NCBI GenBank assembly: GCA_950295325.1
Contig: OX485807.1
Coordinates: 18,509,666 to 18,573,665, forward strand
DNA from: Polytrichum commune
Lineage: Eukaryota > Streptophyta > Polytrichopsida > Polytrichales > Polytrichaceae
Length of the DNA stretch: 64,000 nucleotides
Reading direction: 5' to 3'
Position numbers and translations under genes: made by a program. Positions 21,429 to 32,558 of the stretch are shown here, piece after piece. The notes below the pieces were generated by a model. It saw only the letters and a program-made list of their open reading frames with translations, searched no databases and was not told the DNA's origin. Positions within the stretch are counted from its first letter, which is position 1. Every line of letters starts with the position of its first letter.

Positions 21429-22874
21429 TTGCCAACATCATGCTAGTTTACATTTCAAACATCCCCCATGCACATATATTTGTGAAGCTTCCATTGTTAT
21501 AGGCACCTATGCCTTATCAAATCTCACAATTGGAATTGGAATCCAAATTTCAAGGGTCCATTTTTCCAGGAATTGGGGTACTCTAGAATTGAACATTAGG
21601 ACCAATTTTCAAAATGGAAAACAAGACTTTCATTTCTAAAGCATGTAAGTACTTATTGCGGTGACTAACCTATCGAGAATCATTTTATTTGCTATCATCA
21701 ACTATCCACATGTAAGTTCAAGATCATATGCCTCTTCATGGCTCGCATGGATTAAGATAAGTGAGCCTAATTCAATTACTTATCTTGGAAGAACACCTAT
21801 TATGAGTGGTGAGGTTTGGTGTGAATCTAAGAATGGCTCAAAACGACATATGATTAGAAAAACTTGGACTACATGTTCAAGATATATTTATCTTTCTAGA
21901 CTCCATAGTCAACATAATGGGGTGTGTGAGGGCGGGGGCTAGCTCCTTGACCATCATCTTGGAAAATTCATATCGAATCAGGGCGGCTTCAAATTTCTAT
22001 GCAATTGGACATGGCTTCTCCATTTACATTTGAGGATCAATCAAATTCTTATTTTACAAATAAGAGTTGTAGATTCATAACATTATTCAAATCCATAACA
22101 ATACTATATGGGACTGACAATATTCCACGTAGTATTCCCGGATATTCCCCACATTTAAGGAATAGGAGTAACTAACCAATTCAAAGCCGTTTACCACCGA
22201 TGACCAATAGGAAATTATTTTATTTGTTCTTAGTTTTCAAAAATAAAAACATCTTCCGTTTGGGACACCTATGAAGCTTACTAGAGTTTGTGAACTTGGG
22301 TCAAGAGACCACAGTTGGGGGTCGAGGCAATCACACTTGTATTGACTGTGATCAGGGTTAGGGTTTGGCTCCCCTGCTCGCAGCAGATCTTCATCGACAA
22401 ACTTGGCCGCAATTGCATTGGAGAGCTGGTTTCACCAACACACGAGGTGACGACGAGGCCGGGGGTGACGTCGGAGGGATGACCGTGGGGCTGGAATGCT
22501 GAAAAGCTGCACAAATTGGATTAGCGAGCTCCTTTTGAGCTGAATTGCGAGCTGAATGTATATGGCATTGCAGACGAGAAGGTGATGATGATGGTTTGGG
22601 GATCGAGCAATCCAACGATGACAAAAAGCATAGGCCGAGTGCTTGTCATTTGTGTGCTTGTCTTCATCTCCGACACGGTTGTGTTATGGCTCCTTGCATG
22701 ACTAACTGGAATTCGATCCGTGTTTCAAGTTTTGTTGTCGAATTCTGTATACCTTGCATATGGCAAATGCCTTTGTTGGATCGGTTTCAGGAGGTGCTTC
22801 TAATGTTCTATCAACACAGCAGGTATGCAAATGCGTGTCGAAAATTGCAGTAGACCATATGAAAATCCAAACGG
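21429..22874. other. no recognised gene
   Basis: Only short frames occur. 22280-22660 is GC-richer and open on both strands (about 77 codons) without a recognisable domain. No RNA gene seen. Confidence 0.4.
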
Positions 22875-23190
22875 CTGCCTTAAACCCAGAAGCTTGACCC
22901 GGATCCCGTGGGAATTATAAGGTTAAGCCGCCTTAAGGCCTCAAGCACTTCCTAGCACTTGATTTCCGGTTCACCCTATGGGCCACCTAATCGTAGTGGC
23001 GGTTCCGGGTGAACCCCATATTTTCAAACAATCATGTGGGAACCTATGGGCTTCCCACGCTCATTCAAGGTGTTTCACCTTTCAAAGGAGGCAGTAGCAG
23101 TAGTCTTTGGGGCCCTCAAGTTCTCGTGATGTTTGTGTCGGAATCACATCACAGACCTAGACCAACTCAAAGATGAGGCCTCACAAATTA
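22875..23190 (+). mobile_element. 5S rRNA-derived retroelement copy (Cassandra-like LTR or SINE)
   Basis: The plus strand contains 'GGATCCCGTGGGAATTATAA' then 'GGTTAAGCCGCCTTAAGGCC', a diverged version of the 5S rRNA segment GGATCCCATCAGAACTCCG...GTTAAGC. It continues with 'AGCACTTGATTTCCGG', and about 140 bp later 'TTCTCGTGATG' and 'CTAGACCAACTC'. All of these recur in order in the minus-strand copy in the reductase intron (32740-33110). A 5S head joined to a shared ~200-bp tail is typical of Cassandra LTRs or 5S-derived SINEs. Borders are approximate. Confidence 0.65.
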
Positions 23191-23387
23191 TACTGACCAC
23201 TGAAGGAATACTGGGCCATGCACCAATCCATGCGAAAAACCTCTGCGCCTGCTCAACAACTTCCTTCTTCTCCACTTTGATGGTTTTTTTCCTCCTCTGA
23301 CTCCTTTGAAGTATAATCAGGAGTATTGGGTGGACAGGATCTATTTCTTCAATTGCTTCTTCTTGTGGAGGCTCCAAAGATGTATTA

Positions 23388-23465
23388 GGTAATCGTTTTA
23401 TTGGAACCGGTTATCGGTGCAGAACCGGTTCTGCACCGATAACCGGTTCCAATAAAACGATTACC
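23388..23465. repeat. perfect 78-bp palindrome
   Basis: Two 39-bp arms (23388-23426 and 23427-23465) are exact reverse complements with no spacer, centred on GAACC|GGTTC. The arm contains TAATCG, TTGGAACCGG and TTATCGGTGC. No mismatch was found by hand. It abuts the MITE at 23468 and shares its AACCGGTT core. Confidence 0.95.
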
Positions 23466-23467
23466 GG

Positions 23468-23651
23468 ACGTAACCGGTTGGCCGCTTTGTTGAGCCGCGC
23501 AGGTGACCTAAACAGTGGGTCACCTGTCACCATAACCGATTTAGATGATCATAACCGGCTGGGATGTCGAGGTTATCGTCTGCAAACCTGTGTGCTCAGA
23601 GCCAATCGTGTAGTGCCACCTCGGCGAAACAAAGCGGCCAACCGGTTACGT
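23468..23651. mobile_element. 184-bp MITE with AACCGGTT-containing inverted repeats
   Basis: The ends ACGTAACCGGTTGGCCGC and GCGGCCAACCGGTTACGT are exact inverted repeats, continuing to CTTTGTT/AACAAAG (about 25 bp perfect), with weaker pairing beyond. The interior has a GGTGACC/GGTCACC hairpin. No coding frame of note and no clear target duplication. Confidence 0.7.
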
Positions 23652-25250
23652 GAAGATCTGGGTTGACGTCCTCCCTCTATACAAGTAGGCCTTACTTCGG
23701 GAAGTTTTTGAAGCCTTAGTGGCTAATTGCCAGTAGTTGCTACGAAGGGTCGGATTTTTTTCAATTTACATCGGCAAGAGCCGGTCTTTTGTAAAATCAA
23801 TCCGCCAATTGCCTATATTTTCATATTTTCATTGGCCAATATCCGATTAAATGGAATTCATATCAGCACTAATTGTTTAAAAAACGTATGAAAAGTTATT
23901 AGAAATAATTTCTTAGTACAAAATCTTGAATAAGTGAAAACTTTAAATTTGAAGAGTTAATATTCTTGGCAGGAATTGAACCTAGCAATGCCTTCACCGC
24001 TTGAAGGCCAAGGGTCCCCCAATTCTTCATAGAAGCAATTGGATTTGGTCATGGAATCCAAGAAGAATCGGCTACATTTCCGGGACATTTTTTGGTCCAT
24101 CGGCTAATTGCCAGAGGATTGAAATTACAGTCGGATTGCCATCCGATGGTTGGAAATTTGGACCGACGGCTAAACACTTCAGGTATTGCTTTTTCTTTCT
24201 TTCTAGAGATTCTTCCCGTCCCCGCATTCAGGCTCCCCAATTGCGTAGTTGACAGTGTATGGAATCCTGGAAGCCATGCCATGGCAACTCACCACCACAG
24301 TATTGTCACCTTGCCAAGTCGCAGCTGCTTGAATAGGGCAGGTTGCCATCTAAATTGAATGCAACCCTCACAATTGGAAAATTGAATCCTGCATTGAAAA
24401 ATGCAAGAAACATTTCTCAGATAACATACCAAATGATAAAGGAACTTATTGACTCCTCCGCATCTCATTCGACAAGTATCTTAACCAGGCTTTCATACAT
24501 ACGGTGCTTTTAAAACTATACGATGTGTACATTTTTGATAGATAATGATAGCCTGTAGTGTTGAAAGATTGCACTTCTTGACACCCACTCAATTTTTGAA
24601 AAGCAACTGGTCAAAGTTTCAAATTTCAGTATCAAAAGAGAGAATGCACAATAAGTATAAATAGACAAATAGCTAAAATTGTGTGAGATAGGCAAGAAAG
24701 TCCATTCTTGGACATTCTTTGCTGTTAACTACTGGTTCCATAGCAAAATTTGGTGAAAATGACAGGTATATATGCCATTGAAGTCCTATCTCATAGTTTA
24801 AAAAGCATGGCGTGATTCTGGAGAAAACTTTAACTACGGGCAGTGCATGCATTTTGTACAATTCTTGATGGCTACTTGTTTAGCAAGAAAATCTTCCTTT
24901 CTACCGACAACGAATATAGGGTGTAAAGATGCACAATGTAATTGCAAGTGTGGAAACCTAACCTTGTCCTTAACAAGGAAATGCATGCAATTTTTCGCTG
25001 GCCGCAAATGCTGCCCGCATTCAAGACACAGCTTCAAAGCAGAATTGCCATTTCCAAGTTCTGAACTTTAATTCAAGTTCTAGGAATTACTTGCACAGCA
25101 CACAAACTGTACAATATCAAACATATATAAACAATGTACACATAGAAAATATAATTTCAAAATTATATACAACAGTATATTTGAAGGTTCAAGCTGAAGA
25201 AAGGGACTACCCTAAACGCACATGAACATGCATTTTGAACACCCGGCAAA
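23652..25250. other. no recognised gene
   Basis: Short frames only. 23690-24190 has repeated 'GGCTAATTGCCAG' segments (near 23722 and 24103) and some inverted pairing around 24090-24170, suggesting degraded repeats. 24360-25250 is AT-rich and featureless. Confidence 0.4.
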
Positions 25251-25317
25251 TATCAATACCACCACAACAACCACAGAAGAACAGAAGCATAGGAGAGGTG
25301 CTTTCCATAAGAAAGGT

Positions 25318-25333
25318 GGTGTTAATAAACACC
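25318..25333 (-). promoter_or_regulatory. histone-type 3' stem-loop candidate (H2B copy 2)
   Basis: Same 16 bases as at 18220-18235 (GGTGTT-TATT-AACACC on the minus strand), again 28 bases past the stop codon. Because the two genes are a recent duplicate, agreement between them is only weak support for function. Confidence 0.5.
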
Positions 25334-25361
25334 AGATTTTTGTGTCGCGCCCAGAAAAAAC

Positions 25362-25878
25362 CTAAGCGCTTGTGAACTTCGTCACAGCCTTAGTTCCTTC
25401 CGATACAGCGTGCTTCGCCAACTCTCCGGGAAGAATCAAACGCACAGCAGTCTGAATCTCGCGACTAGTGATCGTCGGCTTCTTGTTGTACCGAGCAAGA
25501 CGAGCAGCCTCCTGCGCAAGCTTCTCGAAGATATCGTTGATGAAAGAGTTCATGATGCCCATCGCCTTCGATGAGATTCCAGTGTCAGGGTGCACCTGCA
25601 GACAAACAAACCAAACCGTCAGATACATTCAACCCACAAAAGTAGTATCTCAGCAGAACATACACCAAAAGATTCAAAGAAATTTCGGAAAAAATTATTA
25701 CCTGCTTCAACACCTTGTAGATGTAGATCTTGTAAGTCTCAGTGCTCTTCTTGTTCTTCTTCTTCTTGCCTCCCTCCTTGGATACGGGCTTCTTCTCCGC
25801 CTTCGCCTTGCCTACTGGCTTCTTCTCGGCCTTGGTCTTGGCGGCCTTCTGCTCGGCCTCTGCTGCCTTGGGAGCCAT
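25362..25878 (-). CDS. H2B: histone H2B, copy 2, with one intron
   Basis: A second H2B gene, encoding the same 136-residue protein as the gene at 18264-18780. Exon 1 is 25878-25702 and exon 2 is 25595-25362; the 106-bp phase-0 intron (25701-25596) is at the identical position. By hand count the coding sequences differ at 2 of about 411 bases, both silent, while the introns differ at 7 of 106. Selection or gene conversion therefore keeps the exons alike. About 950 bp, including 5' flank and 3' hairpin, is shared between the copies. It has the same transcription direction as copy 1, roughly 7 kb away. Confidence 0.97.
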
Positions 25879-26126
25879 TGCTGCAAACGAAACTGAAACT
25901 CTGCGAGCGTGCTACGAAGTGATTGAAATGGAAAACCTAGGAAACAAGAGTGAGCGATGAAAGGATGTAAGCGAAAGTGAGATGGGAATGCGAAGTGGGC
26001 GAGTGGCTCTTATGGTGTGGCGAGCGTGGGAAAGAGTCTCTTTTGAATCTGGTTGTGGAGGGAAATTTGTAAATTGGAAGTGACAGTGTATAGGTCGCAT
26101 CCAATGGGGAGGTCTCGCGCTCTAGG

Positions 26127-26134
26127 CGCGGATC
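26127..26134 (-). promoter_or_regulatory. plant histone octamer CGCGGATC upstream of H2B copy 2
   Basis: A perfect CGCGGATC (GATCCGCG on the gene strand) lies about 250 bp upstream of the ATG, next to a CCAAT motif at 26101-26105. This octamer is a known S-phase element of plant histone promoters. Confidence 0.65.
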
Positions 26135-26287
26135 GACGATCGGACGGGTTGCGACACGGCCTGGAGATTGAGATCCACGGCCCAAGTTCATGGTGATTTT
26201 GAACGGCTCTCATCCTCCTTCTGTGAGCCTTTCTCGCCTGTGTCCGAGCTTCATTCGCGCTCCCAGTGTTCCAAAATCCAAAACTAA

Positions 26288-26848
26288 TGCCCCTTTCCCA
26301 CCTGACTTTAGCTAAGACCCAAAGTATTTCCTAAAAACCGGGTAAAGCTCCCTCGGTTATAGCGGAGGCATCCGGCTATCCCAATGCACCTACAAGAACT
26401 TGCTCTAGAGATTTTCAAGTAGGTTTTAGTTAAGTAGCTTTCACAAATGTTCATTGTTTTATCTACCAAGCAATGAATGTTGGATAGTTTTTGTCCCATC
26501 CTAGTGATCGGGGAGATTTTTGCGCATAAATTGTTGAGATCCTAGTGTTTGCAAGTCCAACCAGTCACATGTTGACATCCTCCAGTTTTCCATTATTAAA
26601 TTGGGGTATATTATATAGATTCTTCTAAAATGATCGGTAATTTTCCTATAGTCTTGAACTTCAACCGGTTGTTTCTCAAACTCAACTAGTTCATCTGTAA
26701 CTAACTGTCAGTTCTCCAATACCTCCACTTTTAAGCCATGCCACATCATTTGCCAACTAGGCTCGGCACTAGATAATGTCGATGGTGTGAAGGCCAGGTT
26801 GTTAGAACCAACTTTTGGTCTTAGCTAAAGTAAGGTGGGAAGGGGGCA
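26288..26848. mobile_element. 561-bp MITE with ~38-bp inverted repeats and TAA duplication
   Basis: The left end TGCCCCTTTCCCACCTGACT and the right end (reverse) TGCCCCCTTCCCACCTTACT begin inverted repeats that run on through TTTAGCTAAGACC. Flanking TAA occurs at 26285-26287 and 26849-26851, the 3-bp duplication of PIF/Harbinger elements. No transposase inside. Diverged relatives of its interior lie at 12480-12690, 19140-19316 (inverted) and 57370-57718. Confidence 0.85.
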
Positions 26849-26851
26849 TAA

Positions 26852-28330
26852 GTACAGTAAGTATTGTATTTAGGGTCACCAATTTTATTTGTCTTGCTCA
26901 ATACCTCAATGAACTCCGTAATATCAACCCCTTCTTCTCATACATCCTGAAACCCTAGGATGGGGAAGGTATATTCTCGGTTTGAATCCCACTCCTTGTC
27001 ATCATGATTCCCTCCCATGTATCATGGGTTTTGACATTACAATCAACCACCAAAGAATTCAAGCCACACGCTCACACACATCACGTTGTCATCATTGTCA
27101 CTTTTGTCACTTTTGCAATGTTGACTTTGTGTTATTTCATATTTGTCACATGTTACACTGATTCTTTTTTATCGTGCATCCATGTTAACACTACATATTT
27201 CCTTATTATCACATGCGCTTTGGTAACCACGAGCATGATATTACGGACTTTAGAGTGTAATTGTAAACCGCCCGTGTAGTGTCATCAACAGTAAATGCAA
27301 ACCTAACTTTATTCGGCATTCTTTGTAAACATTATTAGGCGTTGTGGATTTTAAAGTGATTTTCATCCAAAAATCAATTCATCTATGATGACATTTCATT
27401 ACATATATAAATGTTCATGCAAAATATATTGGCAAACTTTGTTTGCATGATTGCCACTACCATTGTGACCCATTGCATTGCAACTTGGATATATTAACTA
27501 CTATATTAAGATTAATACCAACATGTACACATCTTATATCATGGCGAAGTTATATTAATGAAAGATATTATTATACATTTAACACTTCTTTATACACCAC
27601 ATTTCAAGTACATCCCAAATGCTTCTCAAGACCCTCCTTCACACATGGCAATATCTTCATCCCACATTAGTTGTAACCTTTAATATGGCAACATCTACAT
27701 TGTCATAATCATCTATAATCATCATGGTCAGTTGTTGAGTTGGCACTTATATTTATCTTCAAATCACCCACAATCATAGTTGCTCATTAATATCATCCAC
27801 ATCCTCATTCTTTGGAGCCAAGATAGCTCATTCTATCATGTAATTGGGATTGAAGTAAAGATTTTCAAAGTATGGGAAGATGTATTGTATTAGTCCTCAT
27901 GGAGTTTGTTTTCTAACATGTAGTAATGCTCCTCTAGTTTATGTATCCAATTTTGTCATGTCCTTGAATTGGGAAAAAGCATTGGATGCAAATCATTTCC
28001 AATTGAAAGAAACTAGTCATAAAGGTTCGTGCCTTGTGTTTTTTCATTTTCCAATGGAAAGAACCCAATCAACAATGGTTTGTGTCTCTTCCAATTTTTG
28101 TGTCTTTTTAGCTTGCTTAGCTTGCCTCAACATCCCCATCAATATAATAGATTTGGATGAATTAAAGTAAGTTGGGATGACAATACTTGTACACTTATTC
28201 ATAGGAATTGTCTTCATAAAAGTTATCGTAATGACATAAATTATCATGTGTAGTATGAATTGGTAAGATTTGAAGACCAATAGCATCTCCACTTGCGCTT
28301 GTCGCTTGGCCATGTAACTCCAATGCCCAA
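26852..28330. other. AT-rich spacer, no recognised gene
   Basis: Only short, low-complexity frames (for example 27880-28170, 96 codons, no known domain). The left part of the Tc1-like copy below may be buried here but I cannot find its left terminal repeat. Confidence 0.4.
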
Positions 28331-29069
28331 GTGCAAAAACTCTTTGAATTATAATATGGGTATGTTCAAGTAGGTTGGTATTTCAACATGATAATGATCC
28401 CAAGCACACAAGCAAGATCGTGTAAGGGCCGGTTTACACTATGGTGGAGAAGGCCTCCGGTCAGTCAAGAATGCTTGGCCAAGACATGGTTATATGAGGC
28501 AAATGGTGGATGTGCCGGAGAAGAATTAAAGGCAATAAAATATTTCTTAAGGAGTCTTGACCGGTTGAAGTCTAAACACCTAGAGGAGAAGTCCACCGGA
28601 GAAGTCCACCGGTGAAGAGAAGTTCACCTAATGGTGAAGATTTTTTGTGATAAAAAACCATAATTCTCTACATTCACATTGTATCAAAAGATTTCAACAA
28701 GAATTGTGTAATATAATGTTCAATTTTATTCAAAAGATAATGAAAATTGCCAAATTGCCAATTGTCAAGTTTGGCCCATGTAGGAAATAAATGTCTCCTT
28801 GGGTGTTTAAGAATGAAGAGGGGAAAACCCATACACATTGGACAAAGCACTACTCTTTGGTATTATTTAAGACATGTTCTCCTCTTAATCATCCTCATCA
28901 ATTTCTCTCTTCTTATCTTTGATCTTCAATCATGGATAATCGAAGAAGAGAGATTTTATGCTCTCTTATGATCTTTATGGTTTTGAAGTATTTTATTGTT
29001 TCAACTATGGCGATACAAAAAACCATCATGTATCACCATAATGCTTCAATCATGATGATGGCATAAGTT

Positions 29070-29309
29070 TTGTTTGGGAGCAAGGAGAGGGTGGTGTGGA
29101 AATTTGACCAGCCAAGTGGATATGTGTCACAATTTCTTCTTGGATCATATAATGCAAAAATGTTCAAAGATCGTGTACGGGTGAGTAAGCCTGCTTTTAT
29201 TTATTTATGTCGTTTGCTTGGACCCATGTTGAGCAAGAAAGATACAAAAATAAGACTTTGTATTCCAATAGGGGGTACGGTGAAATCTACGGTCCATATC
29301 TGTTTTTGA
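29070..29309 (+). pseudogene. PIF/Harbinger transposase N-terminal fragment
   Basis: The 79-codon frame reads 'FLLGSYNAKMFKDRVRVSKP' then 'AFIYLCRLLGPMLSKKDT' and 'IRLCIPI'. This is the conserved region before the catalytic core in plant Harbinger-type nucleases, where a 'F...RMS...F..LC..L.P.L.K.DT..R..IP' pattern is usual. The catalytic DDE domain is absent, so it is a deletion derivative. The element ends and TAA duplication support the assignment. Confidence 0.75.
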
Positions 29310-29325
29310 AAATTAAATTTTTATT

Positions 29326-29369
29326 GAGTTGGGCTTCTCCGGCCTCTTGAGGCCGGAGAAGCCCAACTC
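29326..29369. repeat. 44-bp near-perfect palindrome inside the Harbinger element
   Basis: Arms of 21 bp (GAGTTGGGCTTCTCC... and its exact reverse complement) are separated by TT. It lies just after the transposase fragment, where the deletion joint may be. Confidence 0.9.
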
Positions 29370-30201
29370 CAAAAAGTGCCGCCATGTAGGCGACCATGTC
29401 ATTTTATCATCCATGACAAAAGTTCACCACCATTGTTTTCTTCACCTAGTGTAAACACCCACCGGTGAAGAGTTGCATTTTCGACCAATCACAATTGAGA
29501 AGCGCCCTTTTTTTCATGACCGGTGGACTTCTCCACCGTAGTGTAAACCGGCCCTAAGAATGGTTGGCATCACAACCATTTCAACTCCTTCAATGCCGTG
29601 CACAATCTATGAAATTTTAATCCAATTGAACACTTTTGGACACTTCATAAATGACACTTGAACAAATTTATGACAACTCCAAGAGGTATCCAAGAATCGT
29701 GGGAGCATGTGTGTTTAGTGTATCCCAATTTCAATGAACATGATTGCATGACGCTTTATGAGAGCATGCCACGAAGAATTGACGTTGTGTTGAAGAGTAG
29801 GAGTTAATGGAAAGATTTTGTAGACAACTTGAACAAAACCGAGTATTTATATATAGTTTCTCATTAGGCTTTGCATCGTACTTTCTTACTATCAATGTAA
29901 TGTGAAATTTTGCATACATGTGCACAAGTTGGTGCAATATCATATCCAATTTTCAAATATGAAAAAGAGTATGTGTATTGTTTGATGTTGTCTGTTGAAG
30001 ACGAGTCTACTCAAAATGTACTCAGTTTTGTTCGTAAATGTAGAATTGTAGAAGAAAGAAGATTATTTCCATTTGGTAATGAGTCCAAAATTTACATGAA
30101 ACCCACAAATTATGAAGGAAATAGCTACGGTTTTTTTTTTTTTTGGATTTGCTAATCATCTCGTACTAATCACGTGTTAATATTCTAGGAGAAGTGGGCT
30201 A

Positions 30202-31783
30202 CAATGACGAACAAAATTGAGTACTTTGTTGAAGAAACCAACTTGACAAGCCATTGCAGAAAATGTAGATATTTTTTTGCAAAGCTAAAAAGTGAGTTAA
30301 AAAACAAATAGAGCTATGTATATATATGCAAAGTTATACATCATATTGAAAACTAAATAATCTTCTACAATTTAAAATTATCAACCATATACAAGTACTC
30401 AATATTGTTCAATCTACTTCTTTGAACTTTAATAACTTTTCCAAAGAGACTTTAGCAACCAATACAACAACAATCTTTTGCGGCATACTCTCATATAGCG
30501 CCATACAAACCTCTTCACTGAAATTAGAAGAAACAATGCACATGCGCTCCCACAATTCTTCAATTCCTCGTGGATGTAGAAAATTCAGTCAAACGTCGTT
30601 TGAGAAAAGCCCAAAAATGTTGCATGGGATTCAAATTTGGTGATTGAGCATGACATTGGAGAAGTTGGAATGGTTGCAATTTGAGCCATTCTCGCACCCT
30701 CTTACATGTGTGATTTGGATCATTATCCTGTTGAAACACAACATTGCTTGGAACCAAATTGTAATGCTTTATTGTAAACCACAAGAAATTCCCCAAAATA
30801 AAATTGTACACGTGCTGATCCATTATACCTTCAATTCTATGCCAAACCCCATGTCCAAAAGTTGTTATACAACCCCAAATCATGATATGTCCACCATCAT
30901 ATTTCACTGCTTGCTAGACATGTTGCGGTTGTACAAGTTCTTTATTTGCTATCCAACACCATGACCCACCATCGGAATTAAACATGTTTATCTTCGTCTC
31001 ATCACTGAAAATAATGTGTTTCTAATCATGAATGATCCAATTTGCATACTTGCGAGCAAACCTCACCCGTGCCTGAACATGTCTTTTTGTCAACAACGAC
31101 TTCGTTCTGTTGCACATGTGTAGCGAAACCTTCCCATCGCAAAGCACGTCTCACAGTTACATCAGACACATTTTTACTTGATTCATTTCGAATCTTTGTT
31201 GCCACCTTTGATGCAACTCCTAAACACCTTTCCGTAAGCAAGGTGACATATCTTTGCTTCTCTCTCGCAGTAAGGTGTCTTGGGTGCCCTCTTTTTTGCC
31301 TTTCAAGCTCCCCCGTGGTCTCCTTTCTAAGCCTAACTACCCAAGATTGACTAATCCCAATTGCATCCGCAACTTTTTGTGTTGAATTTGTCATTCCGAA
31401 GTTGCTCCAACGCTTGGAGCTTTTGCGACGCATATGAATGAGGCATACATAAGCAATTGCATGAATGCTCACTACTACACAATCTCCAAGTGCAGAGCGT
31501 CACAACGCACTAATGATCTAACGACCACAAATCAATATGCAAATGAAAATTGTAGTTCGGCTAGTGGCTCCAAACAAAATTGAGTATGTGAACCCTAGCC
31601 GCTTTGACATGGCTATTGTCAGAAACCTTATATTTTTTTTAAATTTCTTTTACATTCATGAAGAAGACTACTTTATACACATATTTTGCTTAGTTATTTC
31701 AATGATATCAAATTTCAATTCGCTAAACATTGCTTGCCGAAATTGAAGTTCTCAGTTAAGTACTCAATTTTGTTCGTCACTTG
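30202..31783 (-). mobile_element. 1582-bp Tc1-like transposon with TA duplication
   Basis: The left end CAATGACGAACAAAATTGAG and the right end (reverse) CAAGTGACGAACAAAATTGA are inverted repeats differing by a small indel, and extend to GTACTT. TA flanks both ends (30200-30201 and 31784-31785). A Tc1-type transposase is encoded on the minus strand. A further degenerate end-like sequence at about 31559-31590 hints at an internal or nested relic. Confidence 0.88.
30560..31472 (-). pseudogene. Tc1-like (DD34E) transposase, broken
   Basis: The N-terminal part (31472-31026) holds helix-turn-helix segments: 'KVADAIGISQSWVVRLRKE', then 'RHLTAREKQRYVTLL' and 'VSDVTVRRALRWEGF'. A decayed stretch carries 'FSDETKIN' (first Asp). 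The C-terminal part (30907-30560) reads 'GGHIMIWGCITTFGHG', 'VFQQDNDPNHTCKRV' (second Asp) and 'SPNLNPMQHFW'. Counting from the second Asp there are 34 residues to the position of the catalytic Glu, as in Tc1 rather than the DD39D plant mariners; here that residue is Gln. In-frame stops in the middle and the Glu-to-Gln change make it inactive. Confidence 0.85.
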
Positions 31784-32059
31784 TAATTGAAAAGAAAACT
31801 CCTTTTTATGTGTTTTGCCCTCACGATGGATGAAAGTGGAGATGGACGAGTGTGACATGGATGACTTCCAACGCCCTGCTTCCTTGCTAAAACTTCTCAT
31901 TCTTTCTTGAATGCCATCGCCGCTAGGATTCCTGTCACCGGAACGTAGAGTAAGCTTGAACTCGACATTTCCTGATTGCACGCAAGCATTGCAATCAGAG
32001 AGACTCGAGGACACAAATGCCGTTGCAGTGATTGTAATATCGCAGCATTTGAGGTAGCG

Positions 32060-32509
32060 ATGGCGTGGGTGGGATGGGGTGTGCCGGTGGTGGCGATTGG
32101 CGTTGTTGTTTTCTGTTTCCTACTTCTCTTGGTGTGGATCAGAGCTCCGAAGGCCACCAAGATTCCTATCAAAGGTCGTCACATGGTCATCACCGGCGGA
32201 TCCAGTGGAATTGGCTTGGAGCTCGCGAAGCTGGCAGCGGCCGAGGGAGCTCGGATATCGCTTGTTGCAAGAGACCCTGTGAAGCTTGCTGATGCGCAGA
32301 AAGCCGTGGCTGAGTACGTTGGACAACATATCAAGAGTGGAGGAACACCTGTCAAGGTAAATCGCTCAAAAGGACAATTAAATTTCTTTGAAACTAAAAT
32401 TATGCTACAGAGTTTCTGTTTGCGGTCGTTGTTGCAACTTTAGGGTTTCTGCTTACCACAAAACCTCTGAAGTGGCCAATTTGACTCTTCCGACTTTGTG
32501 CCGATGTTG

Positions 32510-32558
<49 letters not shown>

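Larger units (their letters stand above)
28426..29554 (+). mobile_element. 1129-bp PIF/Harbinger element with TAA duplication
   Basis: The ends GGGCCGGTTTACACTA and TAGTGTAAACCGGCCC are perfect inverted repeats that extend inward with one mismatch to GGTGGAGAAG. TAA flanks both sides (28423-28425 and 29555-29557). Inside is an N-terminal transposase remnant (29070-29309), followed by a 44-bp perfect palindrome. It is inserted in the DDE region of a Tc1-like transposase, so it is younger than that element. Confidence 0.92.
28330..30041 (+). mobile_element. degraded Tc1-like element, split by a Harbinger insertion
   Basis: Two pieces of one DDE transposase flank the Harbinger element. Before it, plus-strand translation gives 'FQHDNDPKHTSKIV' (second catalytic Asp). 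After it comes 'EWLASQPFQLLQC' and, across a short corrupted stretch, 'NPIEHFW' (catalytic Glu). These match the Tc1 family and resemble the minus-strand copy at 30202-31783. A right-end-like sequence TACTCAGTTTTGTTCG lies at 30015-30030. The left end is not found, and the coding region is broken by stops. Confidence 0.75.

Noticed and set aside
26960-27010. Possible tRNA T-arm (GGTTTGAATCCCACTCC)
   Set aside because: No matching acceptor, D or anticodon arms at correct spacing.
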